A stretch of DNA of 64,000 bases from Chitinophagales bacterium (GCA_020636575.1 JACJXP010000001.1:744001-808000); one strand, 5' to 3'. Shown: positions 26,448 to 35,168, counted from the stretch's first letter. Numbers and translations: made by a program. Notes: generated from the letters alone by a model not told the origin.

Positions 26448-27613
26448 TCATCTTCGCTGCAGTCCCTTAGCCATTTTTTGATCCCTTCTACTATCTGGCA
26501 AGCTATTCCTTTATGAAATTCAGGGTCAAGTATCAGTTTTTCATCGTCGGGGTTACTTAGAAAAGCTACTTCTACAAGACAGTTGGGATATTCGGTGGGT
26601 CCGTTCAGGGCGAAATTGAAATTCCCTACATTGCCAAACTCCTCCATGCCAAAATTCAGAAGGCTTTTATAAATGTGTTCTGAAAGAGGACGAAAACCAA
26701 TATAGCGGTAATAAGTACTTGTGCCTCTTACACTATCTCTTACTGATGAATTTAAGTGAATGCTGATCATAAAAGCGGGGTTGGCCTGTTCCAGCATTTC
26801 GATCCTATCCATCATACTAAGCGATTGATCCCCGGTTCTGGTCATGAACACTTCAGCCTTCTCATTTTGCAGATAGTTTTGTAATTCTTTGGCTATACTT
26901 AATGTATAAACCTTTTCAAAAATCCCCGACCTGGCTCCTCTTGCACCAATATTACTCCCCCCATGGCCTGCATCCACAGCTATTAACAGGTCCTTTAGTT
27001 CAAGACTCAGTGGCTGTCTCTTTATGCGGATCATTAACCTATTGCCCCTGTAAAAGATAGAATAACCCCAATGTTGTTTATGTTTTAGTTCAATGATCAC
27101 CCTGCACACATCATCTTCGATCTGCTCCATATAAGCATTCTTTATTTCGGTAGCAGTAGTACGCTGTGTGATCCAATTGGTATTGCTGGTAGCTCCGTAT
27201 ATATCCACTACTATTCTCGACGGATTGATCTGTTGCAGGCTGCTATAGGGGAGTTTTTCATCAAGACTGATACCTACATAGTCAAAATCATCATCTCCAT
27301 TGATGAGCCAGCTGCTTGTTAAGTAATAGGGCTCCGGTTTTAGGCTCTTATCCAGATTACAATTTGATTTTGGTAAATACGCATAATGATTCCGGGATAA
27401 CTGTACCCGGTAGTTCACCAGCGTACTATCTACCACTTTCACAACGATGCCTGTATCCAGGTAGGTCATTTTAGCGCCTCCGAGTCTGTCGGAGCCCAAT
27501 CCGTACTCCAGGTAGGGCAGTTTACCCGTTGTTTTTCCGGCAATAAAATTTTCTGGTTGAGAAAAGGAATTAAAAGGGGAAAGTAGGAGGATCCAAAGCA
27601 CCAATCGTATCAT
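26444..27613 (-). CDS. N-acetylmuramoyl-L-alanine amidase (Amidase_3)
   Basis: This is a 389-residue secreted zinc amidase with leader MIRLVLWILLLSPFNSFSQ. The C-terminal catalytic domain (about residues 205-380) has the first His in VDAGHGGSN, Glu in IFEKVYTL, the second His in SIHLNSS, and the catalytic Glu in VEVAFLSNPDDE. The N-terminal ~200 residues form a beta-rich AMIN-like region. It cleaves the amide bond between MurNAc and the stem peptide, probably during cell division or wall remodelling. Confidence 0.9.
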   Translation of the reverse strand: MIRLVLWILLLSPFNSFSQPENFIAGKTTGKLPYLEYGLGSDRLGGAKMTYLDTGIVVKVVDSTLVNYRVQLSRNHYAYLPKSNCNLDKSLKPEPYYLTSSWLINGDDDFDYVGISLDEKLPYSSLQQINPSRIVVDIYGATSNTNWITQRTTATEIKNAYMEQIEDDVCRVIIELKHKQHWGYSIFYRGNRLMIRIKRQPLSLELKDLLIAVDAGHGGSNIGARGARSGIFEKVYTLSIAKELQNYLQNEKAEVFMTRTGDQSLSMMDRIEMLEQANPAFMISIHLNSSVRDSVRGTSTYYRYIGFRPLSEHIYKSLLNFGMEEFGNVGNFNFALNGPTEYPNCLVEVAFLSNPDDEKLILDPEFHKGIACQIVEGIKKWLRDCSEDD

Positions 27614-27793
27614 AACAGAAAGATAGCATAAAAACCCGCATTTGCATTTTCCGTATAATTACGAAAGGGTCGCATGGTTTTACTGAATTTTAGCATAAAC
27701 CATTATTGCTAAGCACTATATGCTATTGATGCTCGTTAATATTGTACCAGACTACGATAGTCGAAAACCATTATCCTAGAAAAATTAATTCGT

Positions 27794-28582
27794 ATGACCT
27801 GGAATTCTATCATGAGTATTATCTCATCGGTTGCCTTGTTCCTGCCTATGTTCATGATCCTTATTATGCGACTAGGCACTTACAGAAGTTTTCCTGTATT
27901 GATCTTCTATTATTTGCTAATGCTTGTTTTTAACCTGATGGACCAGGGTTATATTCCTGCTTCAAACGGTTTTACCAGTTATTTTGGATATGCCTGTAAT
28001 TTTCTGGATATCCCGCTCATGCTATATTTTCTGACCTATTTCAGTCCTTCCAGAACATTTTTTAACCGGATGAAGATGGTTGTGTTGGCATACCTGGCTT
28101 TTGAAGTGATTGTGATCGCAACAACGGGGTATAATGCTAAAGCAGTAACTTTTGTTCTCGGTCCGGGCCTTGTGCTGATCATGGGATTAGCATTCTATTT
28201 CTTCCTGCGCCAGGTAAAAGTGCTGGTAGTGCATCGGAAAGCTACCGGTAAAGCGCTGATAACATCTTCTATTATATTTTCTTACGGAAGTTTTTCTATC
28301 GTTTATATTTTATTCTATATCCTCAAAACACATATTGACAGTAAAACGGGAGCAATAAGACAGGAATACAATGACGATATACACCTGATCTATTTTTTCT
28401 CGACAACACTTGCCACACTGATCATGACAGCAGGTATTTTCTTTGAAAGAAAAAGGATACAGAAACTGAACGAACTGAAAGTTACCCGCAAGGAGCTATC
28501 CTCTATTTATTCGGAAACAAATTCAGGTTCCAAGTATTCAACGGTAATGCTTGACTTTGACCATGACAGCTGGAGGAACTAA
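27794..28582 (+). CDS. multi-pass membrane protein of unknown function
   Basis: This 262-residue protein has about seven predicted transmembrane helices in residues 5-215 and a polar tail. The organisation resembles the membrane sensor part of 7TM signalling proteins, but no kinase or cyclase domain follows, so it cannot be assigned. It ends with a 4-base overlap with the convergent acyl-CoA dehydrogenase gene. Confidence 0.6.
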   Translation: MTWNSIMSIISSVALFLPMFMILIMRLGTYRSFPVLIFYYLLMLVFNLMDQGYIPASNGFTSYFGYACNFLDIPLMLYFLTYFSPSRTFFNRMKMVVLAYLAFEVIVIATTGYNAKAVTFVLGPGLVLIMGLAFYFFLRQVKVLVVHRKATGKALITSSIIFSYGSFSIVYILFYILKTHIDSKTGAIRQEYNDDIHLIYFFSTTLATLIMTAGIFFERKRIQKLNELKVTRKELSSIYSETNSGSKYSTVMLDFDHDSWRN

Positions 28583-30372
28583 AAGCAGTAACGGCCCTCT
28601 TCAATCATCTTATCTGCAATTCTTCTGCGGGCCTCTTTACTATTAAATGGTTCTGCTTTTGTAAATCGTTTTAATCCCATCAGGATCATACGCTGTTCAT
28701 CACCATCAGCAAATGCATTAATGGCATCCTTTCCGGATTTATTCACTTTATCCGCTGCATCGTACAGGTAAGTACGCATCATGTCCAGCTGGTAGTTACA
28801 TGCAGATTCACCTTTTTCTTCCACCAGTATCATTACACGCAGTAATACACTTTCTGCGTTGAAAGTTTCAATAGCCATATCGGCAATATTCATCAGCACT
28901 TCCTGTTCGCCTTCTATTTTCATCATCAGCTTTTGCACGGCGGCTCCTGCTGTCATCAGAATGGCTTTTTTTAAATTAGCGATCAATTTCAGTTCCTTTG
29001 TAAACGGCGCTTCTTCTGCATCGCCAAAATCAGGAATACTCATCAGCTCTTTTTGCACTGCCATCGCCGGCCCCATCAGATCAAGGCGTCCGCCCATGGC
29101 TCTCTTTAATGTCATATCCAATGTGAGCAGCCTGTTGATCTCATTGGTACCTTCATAAATTCGATTGATCCGGCTATCCCTGTATGCTCTTGAAATATTG
29201 TATTCAGCGCTGAAACCATTTCCACCGTGAATCTGCACTCCTTCATCTACTACAAAGTCAAGTACTTCACTACCATATACTTTCAGCATGGCACATTCAA
29301 TAGCATATTCTTCTGCACCACCTAATAAGGATTCACTTTCTGGTTTACCGGATAACCTCAGTTCTTCTTCTTTTTCATCGATCCATTTGGCAGTTCGGTA
29401 CAAAGCAGATTCTGCCGTATAAACCCTGATGGCCATTTCGGCCAGCTTATGCTTGATGGCCCCAAAATTGGAAATAGGTTGTTTAAATTGTTCTCTCGTT
29501 TTAGCATAGTTAACGGTCTCCGATAAAGCCCTTCTTGATCCACCAATAGCAGCAGCGCATAACTTGAGCCTTCCTATATTCAGGATGTTGAATGCGATCT
29601 TATGCCCTTTTCCAATTTCTCCCAATACATTTTCTACAGGCACTTTGGCATCCTGAAAATACAATTGAACAGTAGAAGATCCTTTGATCCCCATTTTATG
29701 TTCTTCCGGGCCCTGTGTAAATCCTTCAGTTCCTCTTTCTACTATAAAACCGGTAAACTTATCACCATCCACTTTGGCAAACACCGTGTACACCTGGGCA
29801 AAGCCTCCGTTGGTGATCCAGCATTTTTGCCCGTTCAATATATAATACTTGCCATCATCACTGAGCTTAGCCGTTGTTTTAGCGCCTAGTGCATCACTGC
29901 CGCTATTTGGCTCCGTTAGCCCATAGGCACCGGCCCACTCACCCGATATCAGTTTGGGAATATATTTTTCTTTTTGTTCCGGTGTACCGAAATAGAGTAT
30001 TGGTAATGTACCGATACCGGTATGTGCAGCAATGGCAACTGAAAATGAATGCCCTGCGCCCAGGTATTCGTTTACAATAGTAGAGGTCACAAAATCTTTT
30101 CCTAATCCACCAAACTCTTCGGGAAACGAAGTGGCCAGCAGACCTTGTTCACCGGCTTTGGTGACCAGTGATTTCATTAGTCCCTCTTCAAGACTATCGA
30201 TCCGGTCGAGAATCGGGTATATTTCTGTATCCAGGAACTGATCACACATATCCCCGATCATTCTTTGTTCCTCAGAAAAGTTTTCAGGGATAAAAGTTTC
30301 CTGTGGTGATGATTCCTTAATAAGCCATTCACCTCCTTTGATCGCATTTTTTTGAGCTGCTTGGGTACCCAT
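28579..30372 (-). CDS. acyl-CoA dehydrogenase
   Basis: This is a 597-residue flavoenzyme for the first step of fatty-acid beta-oxidation. FAD and substrate motifs are clear: 'AYGLTEPNSGSDALGAKTTA', 'CWITNGGFAQVYTVFAKVD' and YEGTNEINR, where the Glu is the catalytic base position. A C-terminal extension of about 170 residues matches the long (VLCAD-like) form common in Bacteroidota. The ATG at 30372 begins MGTQAAQKN. It lies 25 bases downstream of the MarR gene, apparently in one transcript. Confidence 0.92.
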   Translation of the reverse strand: MGTQAAQKNAIKGGEWLIKESSPQETFIPENFSEEQRMIGDMCDQFLDTEIYPILDRIDSLEEGLMKSLVTKAGEQGLLATSFPEEFGGLGKDFVTSTIVNEYLGAGHSFSVAIAAHTGIGTLPILYFGTPEQKEKYIPKLISGEWAGAYGLTEPNSGSDALGAKTTAKLSDDGKYYILNGQKCWITNGGFAQVYTVFAKVDGDKFTGFIVERGTEGFTQGPEEHKMGIKGSSTVQLYFQDAKVPVENVLGEIGKGHKIAFNILNIGRLKLCAAAIGGSRRALSETVNYAKTREQFKQPISNFGAIKHKLAEMAIRVYTAESALYRTAKWIDEKEEELRLSGKPESESLLGGAEEYAIECAMLKVYGSEVLDFVVDEGVQIHGGNGFSAEYNISRAYRDSRINRIYEGTNEINRLLTLDMTLKRAMGGRLDLMGPAMAVQKELMSIPDFGDAEEAPFTKELKLIANLKKAILMTAGAAVQKLMMKIEGEQEVLMNIADMAIETFNAESVLLRVMILVEEKGESACNYQLDMMRTYLYDAADKVNKSGKDAINAFADGDEQRMILMGLKRFTKAEPFNSKEARRRIADKMIEEGRYCF

Positions 30373-30397
30373 GGTATTTATTTTTATTCGTTTAAGA

Positions 30398-30841
30398 TCA
30401 ATTTGTAAGATTATCATATACTACCTGCAACACCTGTTTGCAGATCTCTATATTCTCGGCCGGTACAGTTTCCAGGGCTTCATTCAGTGTTTCTTCTGCC
30501 AGTGCCATGGTTTCTTCCTGCAGTTTTTGTGCCTGTTTGGTCAAAAAGATCAGGTTGATCCTTCTGTCATTCTCAGAAGCTACTCTTTTTACCAATCCCA
30601 GTTTTTCCAGGTTATCTACCAACCGGGTAATGCTGGGTTTATCCCTGAATGTAGCATTGCAAAGTTCCTGCTGGCTAATTCCTTCCTGTTTCCACAAATG
30701 ATATAATACACTCCATTGTTCAATGGTCAGATTCAATCCCGCCGTATTGAACTTTTTCTGCAAACTACGGGCTATAGCAGTAGATGCTTTTCCAGTAATA
30801 AAACTGTATAATTCTCCCTTCTTAAATTGGTTGTTTGGCAT
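30398..30841 (-). CDS. MarR-family transcriptional regulator
   Basis: This 147-residue winged-helix regulator has 'GISQQELCNATFRDKPSITR' as the recognition helix region and 'VKRVASENDRRINLIFLT' as the wing. The ATG at 30841 is preferred, since a palindrome typical of MarR operators begins on the very next base upstream. It likely senses an acyl-CoA or aromatic ligand and represses the acyl-CoA dehydrogenase behind it. Confidence 0.9.
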   Translation of the reverse strand: MPNNQFKKGELYSFITGKASTAIARSLQKKFNTAGLNLTIEQWSVLYHLWKQEGISQQELCNATFRDKPSITRLVDNLEKLGLVKRVASENDRRINLIFLTKQAQKLQEETMALAEETLNEALETVPAENIEICKQVLQVVYDNLTN

Positions 30842-30861
30842 ATAGTTGTTTGTGCAACTAT
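30842..30861. promoter_or_regulatory. MarR-type operator palindrome
   Basis: ATAGTTG-N6-CAACTAT is a perfect 7-bp dyad that touches the marR start codon. Its centre overlaps the TTTG (30849-30852) that could be the -33 box of the rightward hydrolase promoter. Confidence 0.65.
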
Positions 30862-30882
30862 TCAAATTTAATATTATATTTG
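30849..30882 (+). promoter_or_regulatory. putative promoter of the hydrolase-GT2-permease run
   Basis: TTTG (30849-30852), then 22 bases, then TATATTTG (30875-30882), an exact TAnnTTTG box. It lies about 40 bases before the TTG start of the alpha/beta hydrolase. Confidence 0.55.
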
Positions 30883-30922
30883 AATTTGCCTGCTATTTTG
30901 CCTGTTATTTTTTTATTCAATT

Positions 30923-31726
30923 TTGGAACAGCGCCTGCTGACATATAAATCCTCTGAGATCAGTTATTACCGGTATGGAACTGGTGATCAAAGTATTATT
31001 TGCTTTCATGGATATGGAGAAAATGCTGAATCTTATGGGTTCCTGGAAACCTATACCGGAAATCAGTTCAGTTTTTATTCGATCGACCTGCCCTTTCATG
31101 GCAAGACTGAATGGAAAGAAACCAGCCCCTTAAAGATCGATGATCTTTTAGCCATAGTCAGGTTAATAGCCGGGGAAACAAAGCCAGTAATACTAATGGG
31201 TTACAGCCTGGGTGGAAGAATGGCACTGGGCCTCCTGGAAAAAATGCCAGCGCAAACACAAAAACTTGTGTTGCTGGCGCCTGATGGCTTAAAGGTCAAT
31301 TTCTGGTACCGGCTTTCTACACAAACATGGTTGGGTAACCGGCTTTTTGCCTTAACGATGAGAAAGCCGCAATGGTTTTTTGGTTTTTTAAAACTACTGG
31401 ACCGTTTAAAGCTGATCAATGCCAGCATATTCAAGTTTGTTCATTATTATATTGATGATAAAGAAGCGAGGGAGTTGTTATACAAAAGATGGACGGGTTT
31501 GCGAAAAATAAAACCACATATACCTGTTATAAAATCACTGATCACTACTAATAATATTCCTGTACGGCTTATTTATGGTAAACATGATCGTATTATTTTG
31601 CCTGCAAGAGGAGAAAAGTTCAGAAAAGGAATTGAAAACCTATGCCAGATCAATATCATTCATTCAGGCCACCAGGTATTGCATAAAAAGCATGTGGAAG
31701 AAATATTGCCGGCTCTACAGCAATAA
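30923..31726 (+). CDS. alpha/beta-fold hydrolase
   Basis: This is a 267-residue cytoplasmic hydrolase with a TTG start. The nucleophile elbow is MGYSLGGRMAL (Ser), the acid is in LIYGKHDRI and the His in IIHSGHQVL. The oxyanion strand reads IICFHGYGENAES. The substrate is unknown. It is followed by the GT2 gene (15 bases) and the ABC permease (13 bases), suggesting an operon. The MarR-type palindrome overlaps its promoter. Confidence 0.85.
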   Translation: MEQRLLTYKSSEISYYRYGTGDQSIICFHGYGENAESYGFLETYTGNQFSFYSIDLPFHGKTEWKETSPLKIDDLLAIVRLIAGETKPVILMGYSLGGRMALGLLEKMPAQTQKLVLLAPDGLKVNFWYRLSTQTWLGNRLFALTMRKPQWFFGFLKLLDRLKLINASIFKFVHYYIDDKEARELLYKRWTGLRKIKPHIPVIKSLITTNNIPVRLIYGKHDRIILPARGEKFRKGIENLCQINIIHSGHQVLHKKHVEEILPALQQ

Positions 31727-31741
31727 TTAGATTTGCCCGGT

Positions 31742-32854
31742 ATGATACTACTGCTGATCGGCGGAATCCTTTTTTTGTTATATGCTATCGTTGTAATCTA
31801 CTACTGGCAAAGCTGGAAGGATATTCCTGTTTATTCAGGCGCAAAAGAATCTTCTCTTACCATCAGCGTTATTATCTCTGCCCGCAATGAAGAAGAGAAT
31901 ATCGGTAATCTTTTACAGGCATTAGCACAGCAAACCTATCCGGCTCATTTGTTTGAAGTGATCGTTGTGAACGATCATTCAGAAGATAACACAGCTGTTA
32001 TAGTAAATCAATTTCCCTTCGCAAGGCTTATATCATTACAGGAAGGCAAGATCAATTCTTATAAAAAAAAGGCGCTTGAAACCGGGATAAAGGAAGCGAA
32101 GCATGAACTGGTCGTTGCCACTGATGCAGATTGTATCCCTCACAAAAACTGGTTGCAAACCCTTGCCAGTTTTAAAGAAGAAAATGATGCCGTGTTTATT
32201 GCTGCCCCGGTACGAATGACAGCCGATCATTCTTTATTACAACTGTTTCAGCAAATGGATTTTATGGCCCTGCAAACAATCACCGGGGCCGTAGTGAGCA
32301 AAGAATTACTAACCATGTGCAACGGAGCCAATGTAACCTATACCAAAAAAGCTTTTGAAGAAGTAAATGGTTTTGCCGGCATCAGTGATATTGCTTCCGG
32401 TGATGATATGCTACTGATGTACAAGATCGCTAAAAAATATCCGGGGAAAGTTCATTATGTTAAATCACCTGATGCCATTGTAAGTACTGCTGCTGAAAAA
32501 ACATGGACTTCTTTTTTTAATCAACGTATACGCTGGGCCAGCAAAGCAAACAGGTATGATGATAAGCGTTTATTCTCTGTACTCCTGTTAGTTTATCTTT
32601 TCAATTTATTATTTCCCGTATTGTTGATTGCCGGATTTTTTGATACACGGTACTGGTGGGGATTACTTGTTCTGTTTTTCGCCAAAACACTGGTTGAACT
32701 TCCATTGTTTTCTTCCGGTTCCAGGTTCTTTGGTATTTCCGGTAATCCGTTTCTGTTCTTTTTGTTTCAGCCTTTACATATTCTGTACACGGTTATTTCC
32801 GGTTTGTTTGGCCAGTTCGGCACTTACCAGTGGAAAGGAAGAAAGGTAAAATAA
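31742..32854 (+). CDS. membrane glycosyltransferase, family 2
   Basis: This 370-residue GT-A enzyme has an N-terminal helix (MILLLIGGILFLLYAIVVIYYW), the nucleotide-binding 'SVIISARNEEENIGNLLQAL', DxD-type VATDADCIP, a GDDMLL block and the QRIRW motif seen in processive or membrane GT2 enzymes. Two or three C-terminal helices follow. It would transfer a sugar onto a lipid or polysaccharide acceptor at the inner membrane. Confidence 0.87.
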   Translation: MILLLIGGILFLLYAIVVIYYWQSWKDIPVYSGAKESSLTISVIISARNEEENIGNLLQALAQQTYPAHLFEVIVVNDHSEDNTAVIVNQFPFARLISLQEGKINSYKKKALETGIKEAKHELVVATDADCIPHKNWLQTLASFKEENDAVFIAAPVRMTADHSLLQLFQQMDFMALQTITGAVVSKELLTMCNGANVTYTKKAFEEVNGFAGISDIASGDDMLLMYKIAKKYPGKVHYVKSPDAIVSTAAEKTWTSFFNQRIRWASKANRYDDKRLFSVLLLVYLFNLLFPVLLIAGFFDTRYWWGLLVLFFAKTLVELPLFSSGSRFFGISGNPFLFFLFQPLHILYTVISGLFGQFGTYQWKGRKVK

Positions 32855-32867
32855 CTAACTTCCCTGC

Positions 32868-33941
32868 ATGAGCCGGTCAACATCATTTGGAGCAGCAGCC
32901 TGGCGGCGATTGCGCAAAAACAAAGGGGCTGTTTTTGGCTTGGTCGTAATTGTATTGGCTACATTGGTCGCCATCTTTGCTTATTTTATTGCTCCTGATC
33001 CTTCTCCTTATGCCAACAGGATCATTGTAGAAACAGGCAGCAAAAAACCAGGTTATAAACAGCAATTCTTACTGGTTAAAAAAGAAATGTCCATTACAAC
33101 TGGTTTTGCTGAACATCTGTTAAACGGAAAAGAAGACAGATACCAATACATCCCTATCACTAATTATGAAGAAACCGCTGACAGCATTTTCGTCAATAAA
33201 TATATTGATGAAGGAGTAAGTGAAAGAATGTCTTTTTCCAGATCAGTTTTAGCTGATGATCCTGTTGTTACACAAAAATTTTTCCTGGGCACTGACAAAT
33301 TTGGCAGGGATATTTTAAGCCGAATAATTGTTGGCACAAGGGTAAGCTTGAGTGTAGGACTCATCGCAGTGATCATTTCACTAAGTATTGGTTTAGTTCT
33401 TGGATCGCTGGCCGGTTATTTTGGCGGCAAAACAGATGATATCATTATGTGGTTCATCAATATCATCTGGAGTATTCCTACGCTGTTGCTTGTTTTTGCT
33501 ATTACATTGGCAATGGGCAAAGGTTTCTGGCAGGTATTTATTGCCATTGGACTTACCATGTGGGTGAACGTAGCCCGCCTTGTGAGGGGGCAGGTATTAG
33601 CTGTAAAAGAACAGGAATATGTAGAAGCTGCCCGGGCATTAGGGTATTCACCGGGAAGGATCATTATGCGGCATATCTGGCCTAATATTATGGGACCTGT
33701 GATGGTGATCGCTGCTTCCAATTTTGCTTCTGCTATTGTAATAGAAGCGGGTCTGAGTTTTTTAGGAATTGGTGTACAGCCTCCCCAACCCAGTTGGGGA
33801 TTGATGATCAAAGAGAATTTCAACTTCATTATTACACAAAATCCCATGCTGGCCCTGGCACCGGGTTTTGCCATCATGTTGCTGGTACTTGCTTTTAACC
33901 TTTTAGGAAACGGGTTAAGAGATGCATTAGATGTTCGATAA
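32868..33941 (+). CDS. ABC transporter permease, DppC/OppC-like
   Basis: This 357-residue permease has one N-terminal helix, a periplasmic insertion of about 90 residues, then five helices. The EAA loop is 'EYVEAARALGYSPGRIIMRH' and the family string FLGTDKFGRDILSR precedes the core. It would be the second permease of a peptide or nickel importer. The partner permease, ATPase and binding protein are not in the window, which is common for this system in Bacteroidota. Confidence 0.88.
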   Translation: MSRSTSFGAAAWRRLRKNKGAVFGLVVIVLATLVAIFAYFIAPDPSPYANRIIVETGSKKPGYKQQFLLVKKEMSITTGFAEHLLNGKEDRYQYIPITNYEETADSIFVNKYIDEGVSERMSFSRSVLADDPVVTQKFFLGTDKFGRDILSRIIVGTRVSLSVGLIAVIISLSIGLVLGSLAGYFGGKTDDIIMWFINIIWSIPTLLLVFAITLAMGKGFWQVFIAIGLTMWVNVARLVRGQVLAVKEQEYVEAARALGYSPGRIIMRHIWPNIMGPVMVIAASNFASAIVIEAGLSFLGIGVQPPQPSWGLMIKENFNFIITQNPMLALAPGFAIMLLVLAFNLLGNGLRDALDVR

Positions 33942-33944
33942 ACT

Positions 33945-34370
33945 TTATTTGCTAGAATAACGATAACTGCCTGTCCATGTATTGGTAGCCTTTGATAACG
34001 AGGTCACTTTTACTGTTACCAGGCAAAGCGAGGCGGCAGGTGTATTGGTGATAGTGAAATTAGAACTTGTAGAAGTAGTACTATTTATTGTGCTACTATA
34101 AAATGCAGGCGGGTTGCTTCCATCATCTTTTTTTGCTGACACTTCAATTTTAACACCCCCTGATGGCATAGTAGAATTGATAGTAACAGTTAAATTATAG
34201 GGACCCAATGAAGGCAATTGCACACTTCCGTTTGGCGGGTTCGTTGTTACAACCAGGTTCTGTTCTGCAGGAGGCGTTGTACCGCCGCCATTATTTCCCT
34301 TACTACAGGCAAGCCCGAAAACAATTGAGCCTGTTAATAAAAATATTCCAAGACGACCCATCAAACGCAT
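33945..34370 (-). CDS. small beta-rich lipoprotein
   Basis: This is a 141-residue protein with leader ending FGLACSKGN (lipobox). A linker rich in Gly and Pro is followed by an Ig-like domain of about 90 residues with many Ser and Thr ('LVVTTNPPNGSVQLPSLGPY'). No function is recognisable. The start is uncertain between several nearby Met codons (34397, 34370, 34361). Confidence 0.6.
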   Translation of the reverse strand: MRLMGRLGIFLLTGSIVFGLACSKGNNGGGTTPPAEQNLVVTTNPPNGSVQLPSLGPYNLTVTINSTMPSGGVKIEVSAKKDDGSNPPAFYSSTINSTTSTSSNFTITNTPAASLCLVTVKVTSLSKATNTWTGSYRYSSK

Positions 34371-34402
34371 AACATCTATTTGTTGCAAAATAAGCATAAT
34401 CC

Positions 34403-34870
34403 TTAAGAAGTTATTTTCACATTACGGCTAAAACTTTCCTCCAGTGAAATGATCGTATCTGTTCTTTCAATACCTTTTATCTTCTGCAATTGGTCATGGA
34501 GGATAAACCTGAGCTGGTTTATATCCTTACATACGATCTCTGCAAACATGCTGTAGTTCCCTGTAGTATAGTTTAACCGGACAATTTCAGGCACTTTTTG
34601 AAGCTCTTTTGCCACATTATCGTATAAAGAGCTCTCTTTTAAGAAAATACCGATAAATGCAATAACATCATACCCCAGTTTACGCAGATCCACCTTTAGT
34701 TTGGTCCCTTTTACAATCCCCGCTTCCTGCATTTTCTTGATACGTACATGAATGGTGCCTCCGGAAACAAATAGTTTTTTCCCTAGATCCGCATAAGATA
34801 CCTGTGCATCTTCTATCATGTGCTGGATGATCTGCAGATCCAGTTTATCAAGATTCAATTCTGAGCTCAT
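34403..34870 (-). CDS. Lrp/AsnC-family transcriptional regulator
   Basis: This 155-residue regulator begins 'LDKLDLQIIQHMIEDAQVSY', with an N-terminal helix-turn-helix (VSYADLGKKLFVSGGTIHVR), and has a C-terminal RAM ligand-binding domain ('GNYSMFAEIVCKDINQLRFI'). It would be an octameric feast/famine regulator responding to an amino acid. It is divergent from the tRNA-like RNA. Confidence 0.92.
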   Translation of the reverse strand: MSSELNLDKLDLQIIQHMIEDAQVSYADLGKKLFVSGGTIHVRIKKMQEAGIVKGTKLKVDLRKLGYDVIAFIGIFLKESSLYDNVAKELQKVPEIVRLNYTTGNYSMFAEIVCKDINQLRFILHDQLQKIKGIERTDTIISLEESFSRNVKITS

Positions 34871-34954
34871 TTTAGACTTTGTTTTTAGATATTATTCATT
34901 AAATTTATCATTTTATTATATAAAATAAATAGTTTTAAAATTTTTATTGAATAT

Positions 34955-34987
34955 TTTGGAATGAAATAGCTATTTACATTATTTTTG
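34955..34987 (+). promoter_or_regulatory. promoter of the tRNA-like RNA
   Basis: TTTG (34955-34958), 21 bases, then TATTTTTG (34980-34987), an exact TAnnTTTG box. The expected transcription start is near 34994, about 17 bases before the first base of the acceptor stem. A 6-bp inverted repeat ATCAAG-TT-CTTGAT lies in that leader. Confidence 0.6.
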
Positions 34988-35010
34988 TTCTATCAAGTTC
35001 TTGATTATAC

Positions 35011-35164
35011 TGTGGGGTGATGAAATGGCGTATGCCTGGCAGACATGCCCTCTTGTCTCGGGGGTGGAGATCAAAGGATAAACGTAAGGTAATGGGTTGA
35101 CCACTAATGCTAGCAGTGCCTTACAGCTAACTTCTCCGTGGAGGTTCGAACCCTCCCCCTACAG
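35011..35164 (+). ncRNA. tRNA-like structured RNA with giant variable arm
   Basis: A complete tRNA fold can be drawn. Acceptor TGTGGGG (35011-35017) pairs with CCCTACA (35157-35163) with one G-T wobble. D stem is ATG/CAT (35020-35022, 35044-35046), its loop resembling tRNA-Leu once a 10-base mini-hairpin (GGCGTATGCC, 35027-35036) is removed. Anticodon stem is CCCTC/GGGGG around loop TTGTCTC. The T arm is GGAGG-TTCGAAC-CCTCC (35140-35156). Position 73 is G and no CCA is encoded. The variable region is 75 nt (35065-35139) with nested stems GGAGA/TCTCC and GTAAGG/CCTTAC. T33 is present; position 37 is T, unusual for a decoding tRNA. Its own promoter and terminator flank it. It does not fit tmRNA, SRP RNA or tRNA-Sec. 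Confidence 0.7.
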
Positions 35165-35168
35165 CTTT

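Noticed and set aside
27742..27933. 63-codon frame overlapping the start of the membrane-protein gene
   Set aside because: The overlapping frame at 27794 encodes clear membrane helices for 262 residues.
35020..35100. 26-codon ATG frame inside the tRNA-like RNA
   Set aside because: It overlaps paired regions of the RNA, has no known peptide features, and is short enough to occur by chance.
35011..35164. tmRNA, SRP RNA or tRNA-Sec as identity of the structured RNA
   Set aside because: It is too short for tmRNA and has no tag frame. It lacks the GGAAG-type SRP apical motif. Its acceptor/T-arm is 7+5 with no TCA anticodon.
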